34,590 nt of DNA. Origin: Chara braunii (lineage: Eukaryota; Streptophyta; Charophyceae; Charales; Characeae). This document shows positions 20,376-31,199 of the stretch, one piece after another; position 1 is the first letter of the stretch; each line of letters starts with the position of its first letter. The stretch is taken from assembly GCA_003427395.1 (NCBI GenBank), contig BFEA01000081.1:3647206-3681795 (forward strand). The letters run 5' to 3'. The notes under the pieces are model-generated. The model ran no database searches, was not told the DNA's origin, and worked only from the letters and a program-made list of their open reading frames with translations. Position numbers and translations under genes: made by a program.

Positions 20376-21451
20376 ATACATTAATGATTGACAATTGATG
20401 AAAATTTAGGATGATTGAGGATCATTTTGGATGATTTAGGATGTCAGAGTGGGTGATTGAGGTCATGAAATAGAGCTAGATGATTGACTAATCAGAAAGT
20501 TTGTCTACTCAGCACTGAATTACTATCCTATCCCTAACTTCCTGTATCCATTCCAAACAACCAATCACAATTGAGCCCGTGCTGTGCACCAATCAGGCCT
20601 CTTCCCGGTCTCACACCCCAATCTGGCTCGGTTACAGGGCAGCGCTACCCACCCCAGCTCCGACCATCGTTGGCCAGATTGTAGCCATTAGTCAAGTTTG
20701 CAGATTGCCTTCCTCCCTCGGCGATTCCAGACCTCTATACAAAGCCTCAAGCTCCTACACAAGCAGGTTACAGGGCACTGCCCCAGTGCCGGCTAGCGTC
20801 GTTTTGGCGCCAACTCAACCTGGCCATTACACAAGAGGACTCAATTAGGAAATTAGCTAATCTAGAATGCCAACCAGAAATCAAGGATCTGATAATATCA
20901 GAATCTTGATCAGCAAAACTTTCTGATGATGAAATTTGACGAGTACCCTGAGATGATCACAAAGATGATGGATAACGATGACGACGCTGATGATTATTTC
21001 TCTCCACCCCTCCCCTTCTTCCATGTATTCTCCTCCTCTCCCCTCATTTCCTCTTCTCCTCTCGCTGCCTCCGCTGAGCCGAACCCCGCTATCAGCATGA
21101 AGTTCCTATCAGCCCCAACGAGAGAGAGAACCTCCCCATTCCCTTCTACCTTGAGGTAACCAGTTCCCCCAAAAGGTGTACCTCAAAACGAACACTCTGA
21201 CCTAGTCTGCCTCCGCCAGGAGATAATTCGCCCCCATACATATCTCCCAGCCCCAGCCCAGGTCAGCTCCCATCATCTGCATCTACTCCCTGGAGGGCAA
21301 TCACCTCCCACCTTGTGTTGCCCCTGCGGAGTAGCGCTCCCTTCCTGACCAACCTACCTACCAACTAGACCATAGCCTATCTGGGAGATGAGAATATAAT
21401 CACAAACACAGAGATGACTAATGATTGATGAAAAAAAGAATAACGAAACCG

Positions 21452-21486
<35 letters not shown>

Positions 21487-22339
21487 GATGATTAATGATG
21501 ATGATTGATGATGATGATGATGATGATGATGATAAAGATTCAGATTGGTAGATGATGATGAAATAAAATCGGCGAAAATAAATAAAGAACGTTGGACTTG
21601 CGATACCCTAATGGCATCGGTGTGGAAGATTGACAGCTCACTATTGCTGTAATGAAAATAGAAGATGACGATGATTACGATTTTTACAGAGAAGTCTGGA
21701 TGATGACCATGAAGAAGATAAAAAGAAGATAAATAACATGGATGACGAAATAGAGAAGCCGATGATGATTACCACTGGTAACCAAATGAGGATTACAAAA
21801 ATGACGGTGTCCTTGATGAAACCCCCCCCCTGAAATGACAATGATGACAATCTTGATGCTCTTGATGGATAACCTGCACAAGACAAAAAACAGACGAAAG
21901 CACATATATAGATCGATGATGACCTCCTAGCCGCTCTCTTGATAATACTCTCCCAGTGACACTGTGATGATTCTTCAAATAGGACCAACGTTCTCCGCAC
22001 TTTGGTCTCCACGGGGCTGACTCCACTTTCCTCCACCGACATTGACTTTCGTCAACTCGCATGAGCTCTCCAGCCTCTTTAAAGGTCTTGGCTATGGAGT
22101 ACTTCATGTGAAATACACAGGGAAAATGTTCAAACAGCAGCTGCCGCTACCATTCTCCCTTTTCCTCTGTGCCTCAGGCCAGATGCCACGTCAGCCTGCG
22201 ATGTAGTAATGATCCAGCGCCTCTGGATACCGCGCGTGCGTCAAGCGCTAACCCCCATCTACTTCACAACATCACAACACTCTCGCACCAGCGACTCCTT
22301 CCCGACGGCTGCCAGTACCGCACCACGTGTCAGCTAGCA
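20376..22339. other. Non-coding stretch with dispersed GATGAT simple sequence
   Basis: Frequent ATGATG and TGATTGA motifs occur from 20385 to about 21800, with a dense core at 21451-21533. No frame shows a recognisable domain on either strand. Confidence 0.5.
21451..21533 (+). repeat. (ATG)n trinucleotide microsatellite
   Basis: Nearly uninterrupted GATGATGAT, with a few TTGATG and TTAATG variants. Confidence 0.95.
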
Positions 22340-22610
22340 TGTTACTAGTCACCACAAGCCAACACCTCGCCAGTCGCAAGTCACCAGCGCCCCACCACTC
22401 ACTGTTGCCAGCGCCTCGCCCCCCGCCAGCAGCCAGCGCCTCGCTGCACTCACACAACCAGTGCCTCGCCACTCGCGAGAAGCCAGCGCCTTGCAACCTG
22501 TGAGAAGCCAGTGCCCCGCCACCTCCGACCAGCCAGCACCTCGCCTGCAAGCAACCAGCATGCCACCATGTACGTGCCGCGGCGGCCCGGCCCCCGCCAG
22601 TCATAGCGCT
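22340..22610 (+). repeat. GC-rich minisatellite, CCAGCGCCTCGCCA type
   Basis: About eight degenerate units read CCAGCGCCTCGCCACTCGC-like, with AAGC or CAGC joins and a period of about 28-32 bases. Reading frames across it are repetitive on both strands and are not taken as genes. Confidence 0.75.
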
Positions 22611-22693
22611 AGTGCTAGCGCTAACGCGCGCCAGCCCACTAACGTAAGGTCATTATCTGTTGGATATCTTTTTACGCTAAGGCCTAATAGCTG

Positions 22694-23341
22694 AAGACGA
22701 GTCTATCCCTCGTGTACTCTGGATAAGGCAAAGCTGTCCTAAGCACGGTGTACTCTGATGAATTACCAAGCTGGGCCCAGTCCTGTGCGAGGAGGGCGTC
22801 CTATTACCTATTACTCTGTCTACTTCGAGCTTACTATCAATACTACAGGGGGCTGGGGGGGCTGCACAGAGGGGTTAAAAGGGACTGTAGGAGTGGTGAG
22901 ATGAGATGAAGGGGGGTAGGGAGGGTAGAAGGGACAGGCGGTTTGGGTTGGGAGGGGGTCTGGGTTGTAGGGGGCATTCTAATCTAAGCTAGGCCTACTC
23001 TGGCCTGACCTCAAGCTAAAACGCTCGAGAGGAACACAGGTTCCTTTTCCTATTCCCTGGGTACCATCCTCCCTACCCTACCCTTTGCAGCCTACTGTGG
23101 CTGCCGACAGGAACCGAGTGCCTTGGTTCTCAGAGCCAAGAGGGAAGAAGGAGGGGGATGTAGAAAGGTGAAGTTGAAAGGGGGGAGCAGGGGGAGCGGT
23201 GGGAATAGGGGGGAATAGCAGAGGGAGAGGAAGCAGAGGAGTGTGGGACCGTAGGATCCAATGTGAGGAATACTTCTAAGATGCGGCAACGAGCAGGTGT
23301 GGCGGCCTGTGTGGAGAGGGGGCGCTTGTACAGGCTGAACT
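22694..23341 (-). other. 3' UTR of the LINE
   Basis: This segment follows the ORF2 stop at 23342. Its distal part (about 22700-22930) aligns to the truncated LINE copy at 20007-20235. The plus strand is G-rich at 22850-22980 and 23140-23230. Confidence 0.6.
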
Positions 23342-24964
23342 TCATGTCAACAACCAGGGGGAGATGGCCAGCTTGCCCGCGTGAGTGACTGCAGCGAGTT
23401 TGTTGTCCCTGGCCCAAGTGACTAAGAACCAGTGTCTGCCCCTCATGGCTGTCCCTCCTGCAACTTTTCTACTCCAATCGACGCGGATCATTGTTCTGAT
23501 CCAAGCTTTTATCCTTGCGATCAGGCTCGCGTCAGCAGACCATTGCTGTTTGAAGAGGATGTTATTGCGGTCCTCCCAGATAGGCCAAGCGATGATGGAT
23601 CTGATGGCTTGTGGGACGTAGCCCCTTCCTGTGTGCCTGAACCACGTGATGGGGATCTGGCCATAGAGCACCCAACCCTTGTCCCAAGTTAGCTGGTCAC
23701 CTACAAACTGGAGCCAATGTCGTTCCCACCACTGCCAGATACGTTTCGATGCTGGACAGGTCCAGAAAAGGTGTGCCAACGTCTCTTCCTCCTTACAGCC
23801 ACATCGTTTGCATAGCGTCTCGATATCCATGCCTCTTTCAAACAGGCTTACTGAAGTTGGAACTGCGGCGTGGGAGAGGAGCCAGAGCAGGCCGGCGAGC
23901 TTTTAGGAGGGCAGAGCTGGAAGCTGGTCCCACAGGGTGCGGAACTCTCGTTCTGCTATCTGGTGTGCCGGTTCTAATTGCCTGTTGAGGGAGTGCGCCA
24001 CTGTGGTCGGAAGTTGTTCGTCGTTTGTGAGGAGCGTTCTGCCAAGCTTCGTGGAAAATTGGTGGAGGAACAGTCTGCTTCCTGGTCTTGGCTCCTAGTA
24101 GCAGCCCTGTGGGTCGACCCGGAGGCGTCTTAGCGGGATTCTCTCGGCTATCAGATCATGTGTGGTCACCCCTCTCTAGGTACTTGTGTGAACTCGTATG
24201 GTCTAAAGGTCTGCAGTAATCTGGATAGCAATGGTGCCTTCGAGGTGCAATCTGGGAGTCAGGTTGTGCGCATCCCTCCGTCTCCATTCTTGAGCCTGCC
24301 ATGTGTCGTCATTGAGCTGCTCCATTATCCTGACGATGGAGGGGGATCTCCCCTCGGCCTTGTGGGAGTACCATTCGCCTTCGATGGGAGTCTCTGACTT
24401 CAGTAGTTGCAGCCAATGGTCTGGAATGGCTGAGGTCAGCTGCTGTCTTCTTTCTGCAATGTGGGACATCCCTCTTAGCTTCAGCTTGAGCTCGTTTGTT
24501 GATCACCAGTCTTTCTCCTCGTCATCCCAAAGGTCCGCTATTCTTGTCATGCCTCTCTCCGTCCATCTTCTGCCGAATGCTCCTGGTGCGGCCGTTGCTG
24601 CGAACTGGTCTCCCTGCGAGGTTCTGATCTCCGAATTGTCAAACATGATTTGTCTCAGCACCTCCTCCCTGGTGGTTGGTTGCTTCATGTGTGGGGGAAT
24701 CAGTGCTCTCCAGGCTGTCCAGCAGGCTCCTGCTAGGTGGGAGTGGAGCTGTCTGCGTCGGAATGAGTCCATAAAGATAGTGGCCCAAACATCCTCCTTC
24801 CTTGTCAGAGAGAGGTCGTGCTGTAGCAGGTACTCAAGTACGGTTTGCCAAGTTCTGCGCTCAGCCTGCGTTGCCGCCTTCTGCACCCATTTGGTTAACA
24901 GTGCTAGGTTCTGCTTATGGGGGTCAATGATACCGAGTCCCCCCTGGCTTTTCCAGGCAGTCAC
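23342..24964 (-). pseudogene. LINE ORF2 C-terminal part with zinc knuckle
   Basis: The last segment (23342-23830) has LCKRCGCKEEETLAHLFWTC, matching the CX2C...HX4C zinc-binding motif found after RT in plant LINEs (zf-RVT). It also has WPIWEDRNNILF, a typical terminal motif of these proteins. The preceding segments (24203-24469 and 24503-24964) carry the linker region, with WKSQGGLGIIDPHKQNLALL as a family landmark. A TGA follows EEKDW near 24500, and the frame breaks again between 23830 and 24200. The zinc knuckle is thought to bind element RNA in this family. Confidence 0.85.
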
Positions 24965-26505
24965 CTTATGCCAGACGCACTTGGAGATGAAGCGCTGGTC
25001 ATCTTGTGCTGCCGGTTTCCACAGGTACCGCGCGATTCATCTGAGGCTATGGCTGTGGGCTTATTAAGGAGGCAAACTGCTGCTATGGGCCATATCTGCG
25101 CAAAGATGGCAGAGGTTAGCAGCAGGGCTCTTCCCAATAATGAAATTCCGACAACCACCCTGCATTTCTGGATGCTGGTTTTTGTTCTAGCGCGGAGGAT
25201 CGACTGCTGTTTCGGTTGTGCACTCGTTAGCGATATTTGTATGCCCTGGTACCTTTCTGAGGTCTCGGGTGGGACCCGCTACATGCCCCAATCTGCGTCA
25301 GGTATCTCATAGTCGGCTGGCAGAAAATAAATAGACTTCTCCCCGTTGACTTGGGTTTCCGACAGTTGAGCATAGTTGTCTAGGAGGTGCTTTGCCTCTT
25401 GCATTGAGTCGGGGGTTGCTTCCATGGTGAGCAGCAAGTCGTCGGCGATGGCTCCGGTCAGCATGCGGTCTCCGCTTCCTAAGTCCAACCCACGGATCTG
25501 AGGGGAGGCTCTGAAGGCATTGAGAAAGACCTCCATTTGCAATGCAAATAGCAGGGATGCCAGCGGGCAGCCTTGTCTGAGAGATCTTGTCAGGGTGAAA
25601 GTTTGAGACAGGAACCCGTTGATGTTGACTGTCATTGTTGCCCCACTGTAGAGTTCCCGTAGTACCCAATGTTTGTACATGGGACAAAATCCCATGTGTT
25701 CTAGTGTGGCGAGGACGAACGACCAGTTTACCTGGTCGTAGGCCTTCTCCAAGTCTAGCATTGCCACTAACACCTGTCTGTTCTCCCTCAGTATTATCTC
25801 CAAAGCTCCGACTGCCATGAGCATATTCTCTGCGATGGATCTTCCCTGCACGAAGGCGCCTTGGTCAGTGTGCACTAGCGCTGGAAGGTACGGTGCTAGT
25901 CTTCTCACGAGGAGCTTGGCAAGAATCTTGTATGACACATTGAGGCGTGATATGGGACGCGAGTTTCGGACATTGCACTTATCCCCTTTCTTGTAGATCA
26001 GCGTTATGATACCCAACTTCATGTCGTTGGTCAGGGTACCTCCTTGAGCGATTTGGTTGTAGCTGTTTAGTAGGATTGGTCCGGTATGGTCCCATGTGGC
26101 TTCATAGAACTCGATGGGGAGGCCGTCAGAACCCGGGCTCTTCCCTCTGGCCATACTCTTGATTGCTTGCCGCAGTTCCTCCAAGTTGAATGGTTCTTCT
26201 AGTTGTCTGCTGACGTCCAATGGAAGTCTTGTTGATGTGTGCTGCCACAAGTTGCTTTCATCTCTTAGCTGCTACAGTGGGACGTTGGGCTGTCTTCGCG
26301 AAGTCAGGATGTCCTTGAAGTAAGCGAGAGCATACTCTCCTATTGCTGCGGAGTCCTTTGCTGGGGGTGTCTCGTGGAAGAAAGGATGATGCATTTCGCT
26401 CATAAGGACGTGGGGCCTTGGCGGGCAGATTCGCTTGAATGTGTCCTTTGACATGCGATCCCCGGTAATCATGCCTCGCTCTTGTGCTCTAGTGGCCCAC
26501 AACAC
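24961..26505 (-). pseudogene. LINE reverse transcriptase domain
   Basis: RT motifs appear in order: ARGKSPGSDGLPIEFY, LGIITLIYKKGD, RPISRLNVSYKILAKLL, DQGAFVQGRSIAENML, MLDLEKAYDQVNW, TRSLRQGCPLASLLFAL and the catalytic GAIADDLLLTME. The active-site box is IADD, where most LINE RTs have YADD or FADD. The two Asp residues are kept. A TAG follows NVPL near 26272, and another stop lies near 25277. In LINEs this domain copies the element RNA at a nicked chromosomal target. Confidence 0.95.
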
Positions 26506-26751
26506 TTAATGCTCAATTTGGATGGCCTCTAGCCGCTGGAGGGCGTGGTCTCTTTGGTGCTTCCAATAGAGCTCCGTTAGGGGGTGTTTATCTAACTCCG
26601 CCTCAGCTTCAGCGATCGTAGATCTGTACTTGTCCTCCTCATTCCTTCTACCCTTCGCCTTGATCCTAGAGAAGACATCCAAAGCTTGCGTGACAATCCG
26701 AAAGCCTGTTTGCAGCCATTCCTCCTCCGCCTCGAAGTCGCCCTTTTCCTT
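26506..26751 (-). pseudogene. Linker between LINE endonuclease and RT
   Basis: The frame from the endonuclease continues past the TAA near 26750 as a charged helical region (EAEEEW, RRNEEDKYRST) to another stop near 26506. It corresponds to the poorly conserved linker between these domains. Confidence 0.7.
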
Positions 26752-27618
26752 TTACCAACTGTTCCAGTGTTCCTCCACCCATTGCAGTATGTTGGGATCT
26801 TTGAGCATCTCCGTATTCAACCGATATGTGCCTGGTCCCCTCAGCAGCTGGTCGGCCAGTCTAAAACTGGCAGTCACGGGTCGATAGTCTGACATAGACT
26901 CAATCACTTGCTCCACCTCAGTGAGTGCGTCCCAGGCTGCTCCTGCTGCTAGAATCAAGTCCAGCCTTCGTTTTGGTGACTGGTGGTCTGCGGTGGTATG
27001 AGAGGAGAACCAGGTGTAGCCTGGCTCGCCCAGATGCATGGTCCTGAATGTGTCCACCAAGCTGCGAACTGCCATGAAGTTGGCGAGCAAGGTGGCATCA
27101 GTCTTCCTGGGTGCCACCTCTTGGGAGTCGAGGCCCGGTGTCAGCACCGTGTTGAAGTCGCCGACGAGAATGAGGTTGTCTGCTACAGGAACAACAGCTG
27201 GGAGTTCCTCGAGAAAAGATCGTCGTTCTCTTGGGTCTGATGGAGCATAGATTGTCATCAGGACCCACTCTTGGACTCCCAGTTGGACCCTGCACCAGGC
27301 CCAATGACTCCAAATATATGAGTCCTGGTCCAACATTTCGAACTCAAGGTTGCGGTGGAAGAGGATGGCACAACCCCCTTTGGTTCCGTCGGTCGGAGAC
27401 TAGAGCTGTGAGCCTTTCCACCAGCTACCCAGTTGACTGATCTTTGCTTCCTCCAACTTGGTCTCTTGTAGCAGCAACACCTGCACTCTTTGGTTGTGCA
27501 TCCATGTCTTCAGTCGGGCTTTCTTGTGCCTTCCCGAGGTGTCCCCCAGGACCCGTACGTTCCATGTGGCCAAGACTAGACATTGACTGAAGTGGTGACG
27601 GTGGGGTGTTGCATCCAC
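26752..27618 (-). pseudogene. LINE apurinic-type endonuclease domain, catalytic His changed
   Basis: Motifs of the exonuclease/endonuclease/phosphatase fold are in order: LATWNVRVLG (Asn), LLLQETKLEE (Glu), VGDFNTVL (Asp and Asn), RRLDLILAAG and SMSDYRPV. The last motif is normally S-D-H. Here Tyr replaces the catalytic His, which a single C-to-T change (CAT/CAC to TAT/TAC) would explain. A TAG follows GSQL near 27400, and a TAA follows WNSW near 26750. The domain normally nicks target DNA to prime reverse transcription. This copy should be inactive. Confidence 0.9.
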
Positions 27619-28053
27619 TGGTTATCTTCATCTTGGTGTCTGGGCTCTCTTCGCCTGGTGCTGTCAGCTTCTGATGGACTGGTCCAGGGTGCTAGGAGCA
27701 GGTTCCGAAACCCAGTCGAGTGTGGCTGTTTGTCAGTTGCCAGGGTACCACAAAATTCAGCCACCAATTTGGCATTAACGTCATCTGTTAAGTACATCTC
27801 CTGCAACTCTTTTGTTGCCGTGGTGGCGAGCCAGGTGGTAGGGAGCCAAGCCACCCCTTGCGTTGTCAGCCCGAATACCCTTACAAGGGTATTCGGGCAC
27901 ATTTTTGCAGCCCGCAGGAGGAACGCCTCTGGCAACACCTAGGGGCGTGTCCCATTTGTGTTGATTAGGGAGTGTGTGAGCGTGCACTTTGCGGGCACGC
28001 ACTAGCTTGACCGCACCTTGATCGAGGAAGACCATGCGACGCCGGTAGAACAA
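27576..28053 (-). pseudogene. LINE ORF1 C-terminal part
   Basis: Two frames join near 27940-27965. The upstream frame gives RRRMVFLDQGAVKLVRARKV and ends around HKWDTP. The downstream frame (27576-27938) gives EAFLLRAAKMCP, ATKELQEMYLTDDV and LVAEFCGTL, then a low-complexity charged end that overlaps the start of ORF2. No zinc knuckle or RRM is visible in the remaining part. The ORF1 assignment rests on position directly upstream of the endonuclease and on one likely frameshift. Upstream of 28053 the coding pattern is lost. Confidence 0.55.
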
Positions 28054-28893
28054 GTGAGATTTGCACTAGGGTCCCTGAGGCGGTTGCAGCCTCGCTCGCA
28101 CGGGCAAAGTTACGGGCAGCGCAGGGTTGACTAGGTAGGATTGTGGCTAGAAGAGAATGTCGTCTGACTTACTAGAGGCCGACGCTCAAGCTCACCCCGT
28201 GCAGAGTTACGCACGGCGCGGGGTTGGCCGTGCGTTATCAATACTAGAAGCCGCAGCCGAAGTCGGGCAACGATGGCGCGGACCAGAACTGAAGGCCGGG
28301 GTTTTTCGGCAACAAGGGTAGGAGGGCACTCATTTGGTGAGTATGGCACGCTGCGAGGGCCTTGGCCACGGCTGCCGCATGGTAAGGCAGTGTACGTGGT
28401 GAGGTGAGCAAAGCCCTGCCCCTGAGGCAGCCCTTTAAGGCCATGGGTGCGGGAAATAAGCCAGCCGGGAACTGTAGTGCACCTCTGCAGGCCGGGGTAA
28501 CCGCAAGTACCATTGATATACAAGTTTGGGCCTGCTACAACTAGGCTTGGGCTTAACCCTACCAGTTGTAGTGCTAAACTCTTACCAGGTGGATCCTGGG
28601 ATCGAGGCCAGCAGCGAGCAACGGATCGGACTTGGAGCAAATGGAGGGGTTGAGGGTCCCGCGGGGCTATTCTCCCTTGGTTTTGCTAAGGGGAGTCCGC
28701 CGCGGGCCTGGGAGAAAGGACCAAGTGCCAACGGTCCTGACCCCCGGCCGTTTTTTTTTATTATTATTATTGAATTTTATCTCTGAATTTTTAAAAACAA
28801 AAAAAGTTCCATTTTTTATTTTTCCTATTTTTATCTTTCTAGTTGGGACGGGGTCGGGTACCGGTATCGAGACTTGTCGGGAAGCCAGCAGCC
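28054..28893. other. No supported gene
   Basis: GC-rich unique-looking sequence with a 169-codon minus-strand frame (28131-28640) that has no recognisable domain. AT-rich runs lie at 28752-28845. A sequence ACTCTTACCAGGTGG near 28580 was considered for U1 and not accepted. Confidence 0.4.
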
Positions 28894-28985
28894 TAGTCCT
28901 GTGGATACACCCATGGACTGCTGGGACATCCGTACCTGGTAGTCCTGTGGATACACCCATGGACTGCTGGGACATCCGTACCTGG
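28894..28985 (+). repeat. 46-bp tandem duplication containing U6-like GGGACATCCGT
   Basis: Two apparently identical copies (28894-28939 and 28940-28985) each contain CTGCTGGGACATCCGTACC. GGGACATCCGT corresponds to the end of the U6 5' stem-loop, and the duplication directly precedes the U6 pseudogene. Confidence 0.85.
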
Positions 28986-28993
28986 AGGCCGTG

Positions 28994-29079
28994 GTCCTTC
29001 GGGACATCAGTTAAAATTGGGACGATGCGGAGAAAATTAACGGGGCCCTGTGTAAAGGCCGTGCGCAAGAGGAGAGATA
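28994..29079 (+). pseudogene. U6 snRNA pseudogene, second copy
   Basis: It starts GTCCTTCGGGACATCAGTTA, follows U6 through AAATTGGGACGATGCGGAGA and GGGGCCCTGTGTAAAGG, and fades at about 29079. The ACAGAGA box is changed to GCGGAGA, so it cannot act as a normal U6. A T-rich stretch follows (29081-29120). No plant-type upstream promoter element is seen. Confidence 0.8.
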
Positions 29080-29306
29080 AGTTTTTATTTCTTTATTTTT
29101 TTATTTTTTATTTTTTTATTTCATGCCTTGGCCGCCGTCTTTGAGCCGATCGCAGTTGTTGACCGGCCAATTTAAGACTGGGAGTCGAGAGGGGGTGGGC
29201 TGATCCCCGCTCCTTTCTCAACTTGAAGCCGGTTGGAGGTACAAGTGAACGCTGTACGAATGTTGAGGAGCTGAAGGAGAAGCAAGGGGCAGGGCGTGTG
29301 TGCCTA

Positions 29307-29308
<2 letters not shown>
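29080..29308. other. No supported gene
   Basis: T-rich run then unique sequence. Nothing recognisable. Confidence 0.4.
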
Positions 29309-29387
<79 letters not shown>

Positions 29388-29388
29388 N

Positions 29389-29468
<80 letters not shown>
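29309..29468 (+). repeat. (GA)n microsatellite with one N
   Basis: Uninterrupted GA repeat except an N at 29388. The (LS)n and (ER)n frames around it are artefacts. Confidence 0.95.
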
Positions 29469-29472
<4 letters not shown>

Positions 29473-31046
29473 AAGAGAGTGAGAGGGGAGAGAGGGGATA
29501 GAGAGAGGTACTCACCGTCAGCGAAGCTGCGAGAAGGGCTAGTGCATGGCCGGGAGGCTGTGTTACTACGAGGTAGGAGACGGTGCTACCAGAAGGAAGG
29601 GCACTCAGCAGCAAAGGAGGAGAGTGACAACAGTGAGTGTAGAGAGGGGGGGACGAGGCCGACCAGGTAGAGGTAAGAACGAGATCAGAAAGGGGGGGCC
29701 TGAATCCGGACTGATTTGGGCGAGGGGTGCATGCATAAAGCGAGAAAGATAGCAGCGATGGGAAGGAGACGGGCAGGACGACGAAGGAGATGACCGTGCC
29801 CAATCCTTGATGGAGATGAGCCAGTGAAGGGTCTCTTTTGTATGATTNGGCCAGGGCGAACCCATTNGTGAAGCCAGTTTGGTGGTAGGCAGAGTGGTTG
29901 AGGTAGTATGGGAGGAAACGGGTGCGCGGATATGGCGGAAACGGAGAAGGAAGGAGGTAGAAGAAGGGGTACCTCGCTCATCTCCGAACGGATTTAAGCG
30001 AGGGAGTCGAAACTGAGATTTTTGGGCGTGGCGAATCAGATGGTGCGGTTAGATTTGAGAAAGGGGGGCTAGTTTTTGTGCTATGAGGAGGCAGAGCTGC
30101 GCGGAGGCATTGAGAAGCGGACCTTCACGGGGGTGAAAGTTCACATAGCAGGGTCAATTGTCGTCCAATCTTGGCGGTCTAACAGCCTGTTCCGAAGGGT
30201 TGGGGCATTGCGAATTCGATAGCAGGATCGGCCCTGACGATGAAGCAGGACATTCAAGGCGACCATGTACAAGGGCTGCTTGTAAAATAAAATAATAAAA
30301 AAAGAGAAAAAAAAAGAGTGTTTGAAAACAGGGGTGTATCCGGCCGTATTCTGGCGGAAGATGCACTCTAAGTTTGCACACCCTCTTGGGTGAGTGGTTG
30401 CCCGACATCCTAGTAGCAGGACCGCTTTCCTCGGGATAGTAGTAGTACGGGTCTGTATAATAAGCAGTTACCGTCTCCCTCCAACCGGATCGAACTGGCC
30501 GGCGCTTCCCGCCCTGATCATGCTAGTCTGATCGGCGCATGTGTGCTCGTCATCACGGGTGCCCAGGTCCGCTCGTTAAGGGTGTATGCACCGTCATTCG
30601 TCTAGAGAGAGAGGGAGAGGGGGCAACCACCAAGTTGAGTGGGGCCAGACGGGCAGCCCCGCGCTCAAGTACTTGGCACCCGGCCATGGTGATTTTGCTC
30701 ATACACAAGAGAAAGGAGCGCGGGGCAGGCACAAAACAAAGCTCATCTGTTGGTGGGCGCCCGAGCGAAGGGGATGTTGCGAGGCCAGCTGTGAAAATAG
30801 AGGCCGTCAGCATGGAGGTGGGTGCCTACCTGCAGACCATGCCCTGNTGACNCTCACGAAGGACACCACTATGCGGTATCTTTCCGATGTGCATGGCTGA
30901 GAAGTAGTGCGTAGTTCCATGCTCTAGCAGGAGGGTCAGCCCGATTTCGGGTGGACAGACCTCCTCCCCCCCCCCTTTTGTGAGTTCAGTAGCCGTACTT
31001 GCATCACCTGGCTTGGTCCATATCAGAATTGCTTTCAGGGGGCCTA
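29469..31046. other. No supported gene; scattered Ns
   Basis: Short frames only, with single Ns at 29848, 29867, 30847 and 30852. The minus strand of 29510-29990 is pyrimidine-rich and has a GTGAGTACC splice-donor-like sequence near 29510 after an open frame. This is too weak to call an exon. Confidence 0.4.
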
Positions 31047-31199
31047 TTCGCCACTGTGTATCTGCCCATGCCTGTGTGAAAAATTCGCCACTGTGTATCT
31101 GCCCATGCCTCTGTGAAAAATTCCACCACTGGGTATCTGCCCATGTCTGTGTGAAAAATTCCACCGTTGTGTACCTGCCCATGCCTGTGTGAAAAATTC
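31047..31199 (+). repeat. Four tandem 37-38-bp units
   Basis: Each unit reads TTCxxCCACTGTGTATCTGCCCATG-like, then CCTGTGTGAAAAA, with a few substitutions. The short frames across it repeat the pattern on both strands. Confidence 0.9.

Larger units (their letters stand above)
22694..28053 (-). mobile_element. LINE (L1-like, with APE endonuclease), decayed
   Basis: Leftward, the order is the C-terminal part of ORF1, endonuclease, reverse transcriptase, a C-terminal zinc-knuckle region and a 3' UTR that matches the poly(A)-tailed copy at 19815-20235. This order is that of plant L1-like elements. ORF1 is cut off near 28053, so the copy is 5' truncated. Many stops and frameshifts interrupt ORF2. 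No poly(A) is seen at about 22694, where similarity to the shorter copy is lost. Confidence 0.85.

Noticed and set aside
24303-25067. 254-codon plus-strand frame
   Set aside because: It lies opposite clear LINE ORF2 coding sequence and has no domain of its own.
28575-28620. U1 snRNA-like ACTCTTACCAGGTGG
   Set aside because: Only a few bases resemble the U1 5' end (ATACTTACCTGG) and the following sequence does not match U1.
29108-29803. 231-codon frame on the minus strand
   Set aside because: Its centre is the GA microsatellite and it spans an N; the flanks have no recognisable domain.
29500-29990. Host exon with a GTGAGTACC splice donor on the minus strand
   Set aside because: Pyrimidine-rich sequence makes open frames by chance, there are two Ns, and there is no domain or acceptor evidence.
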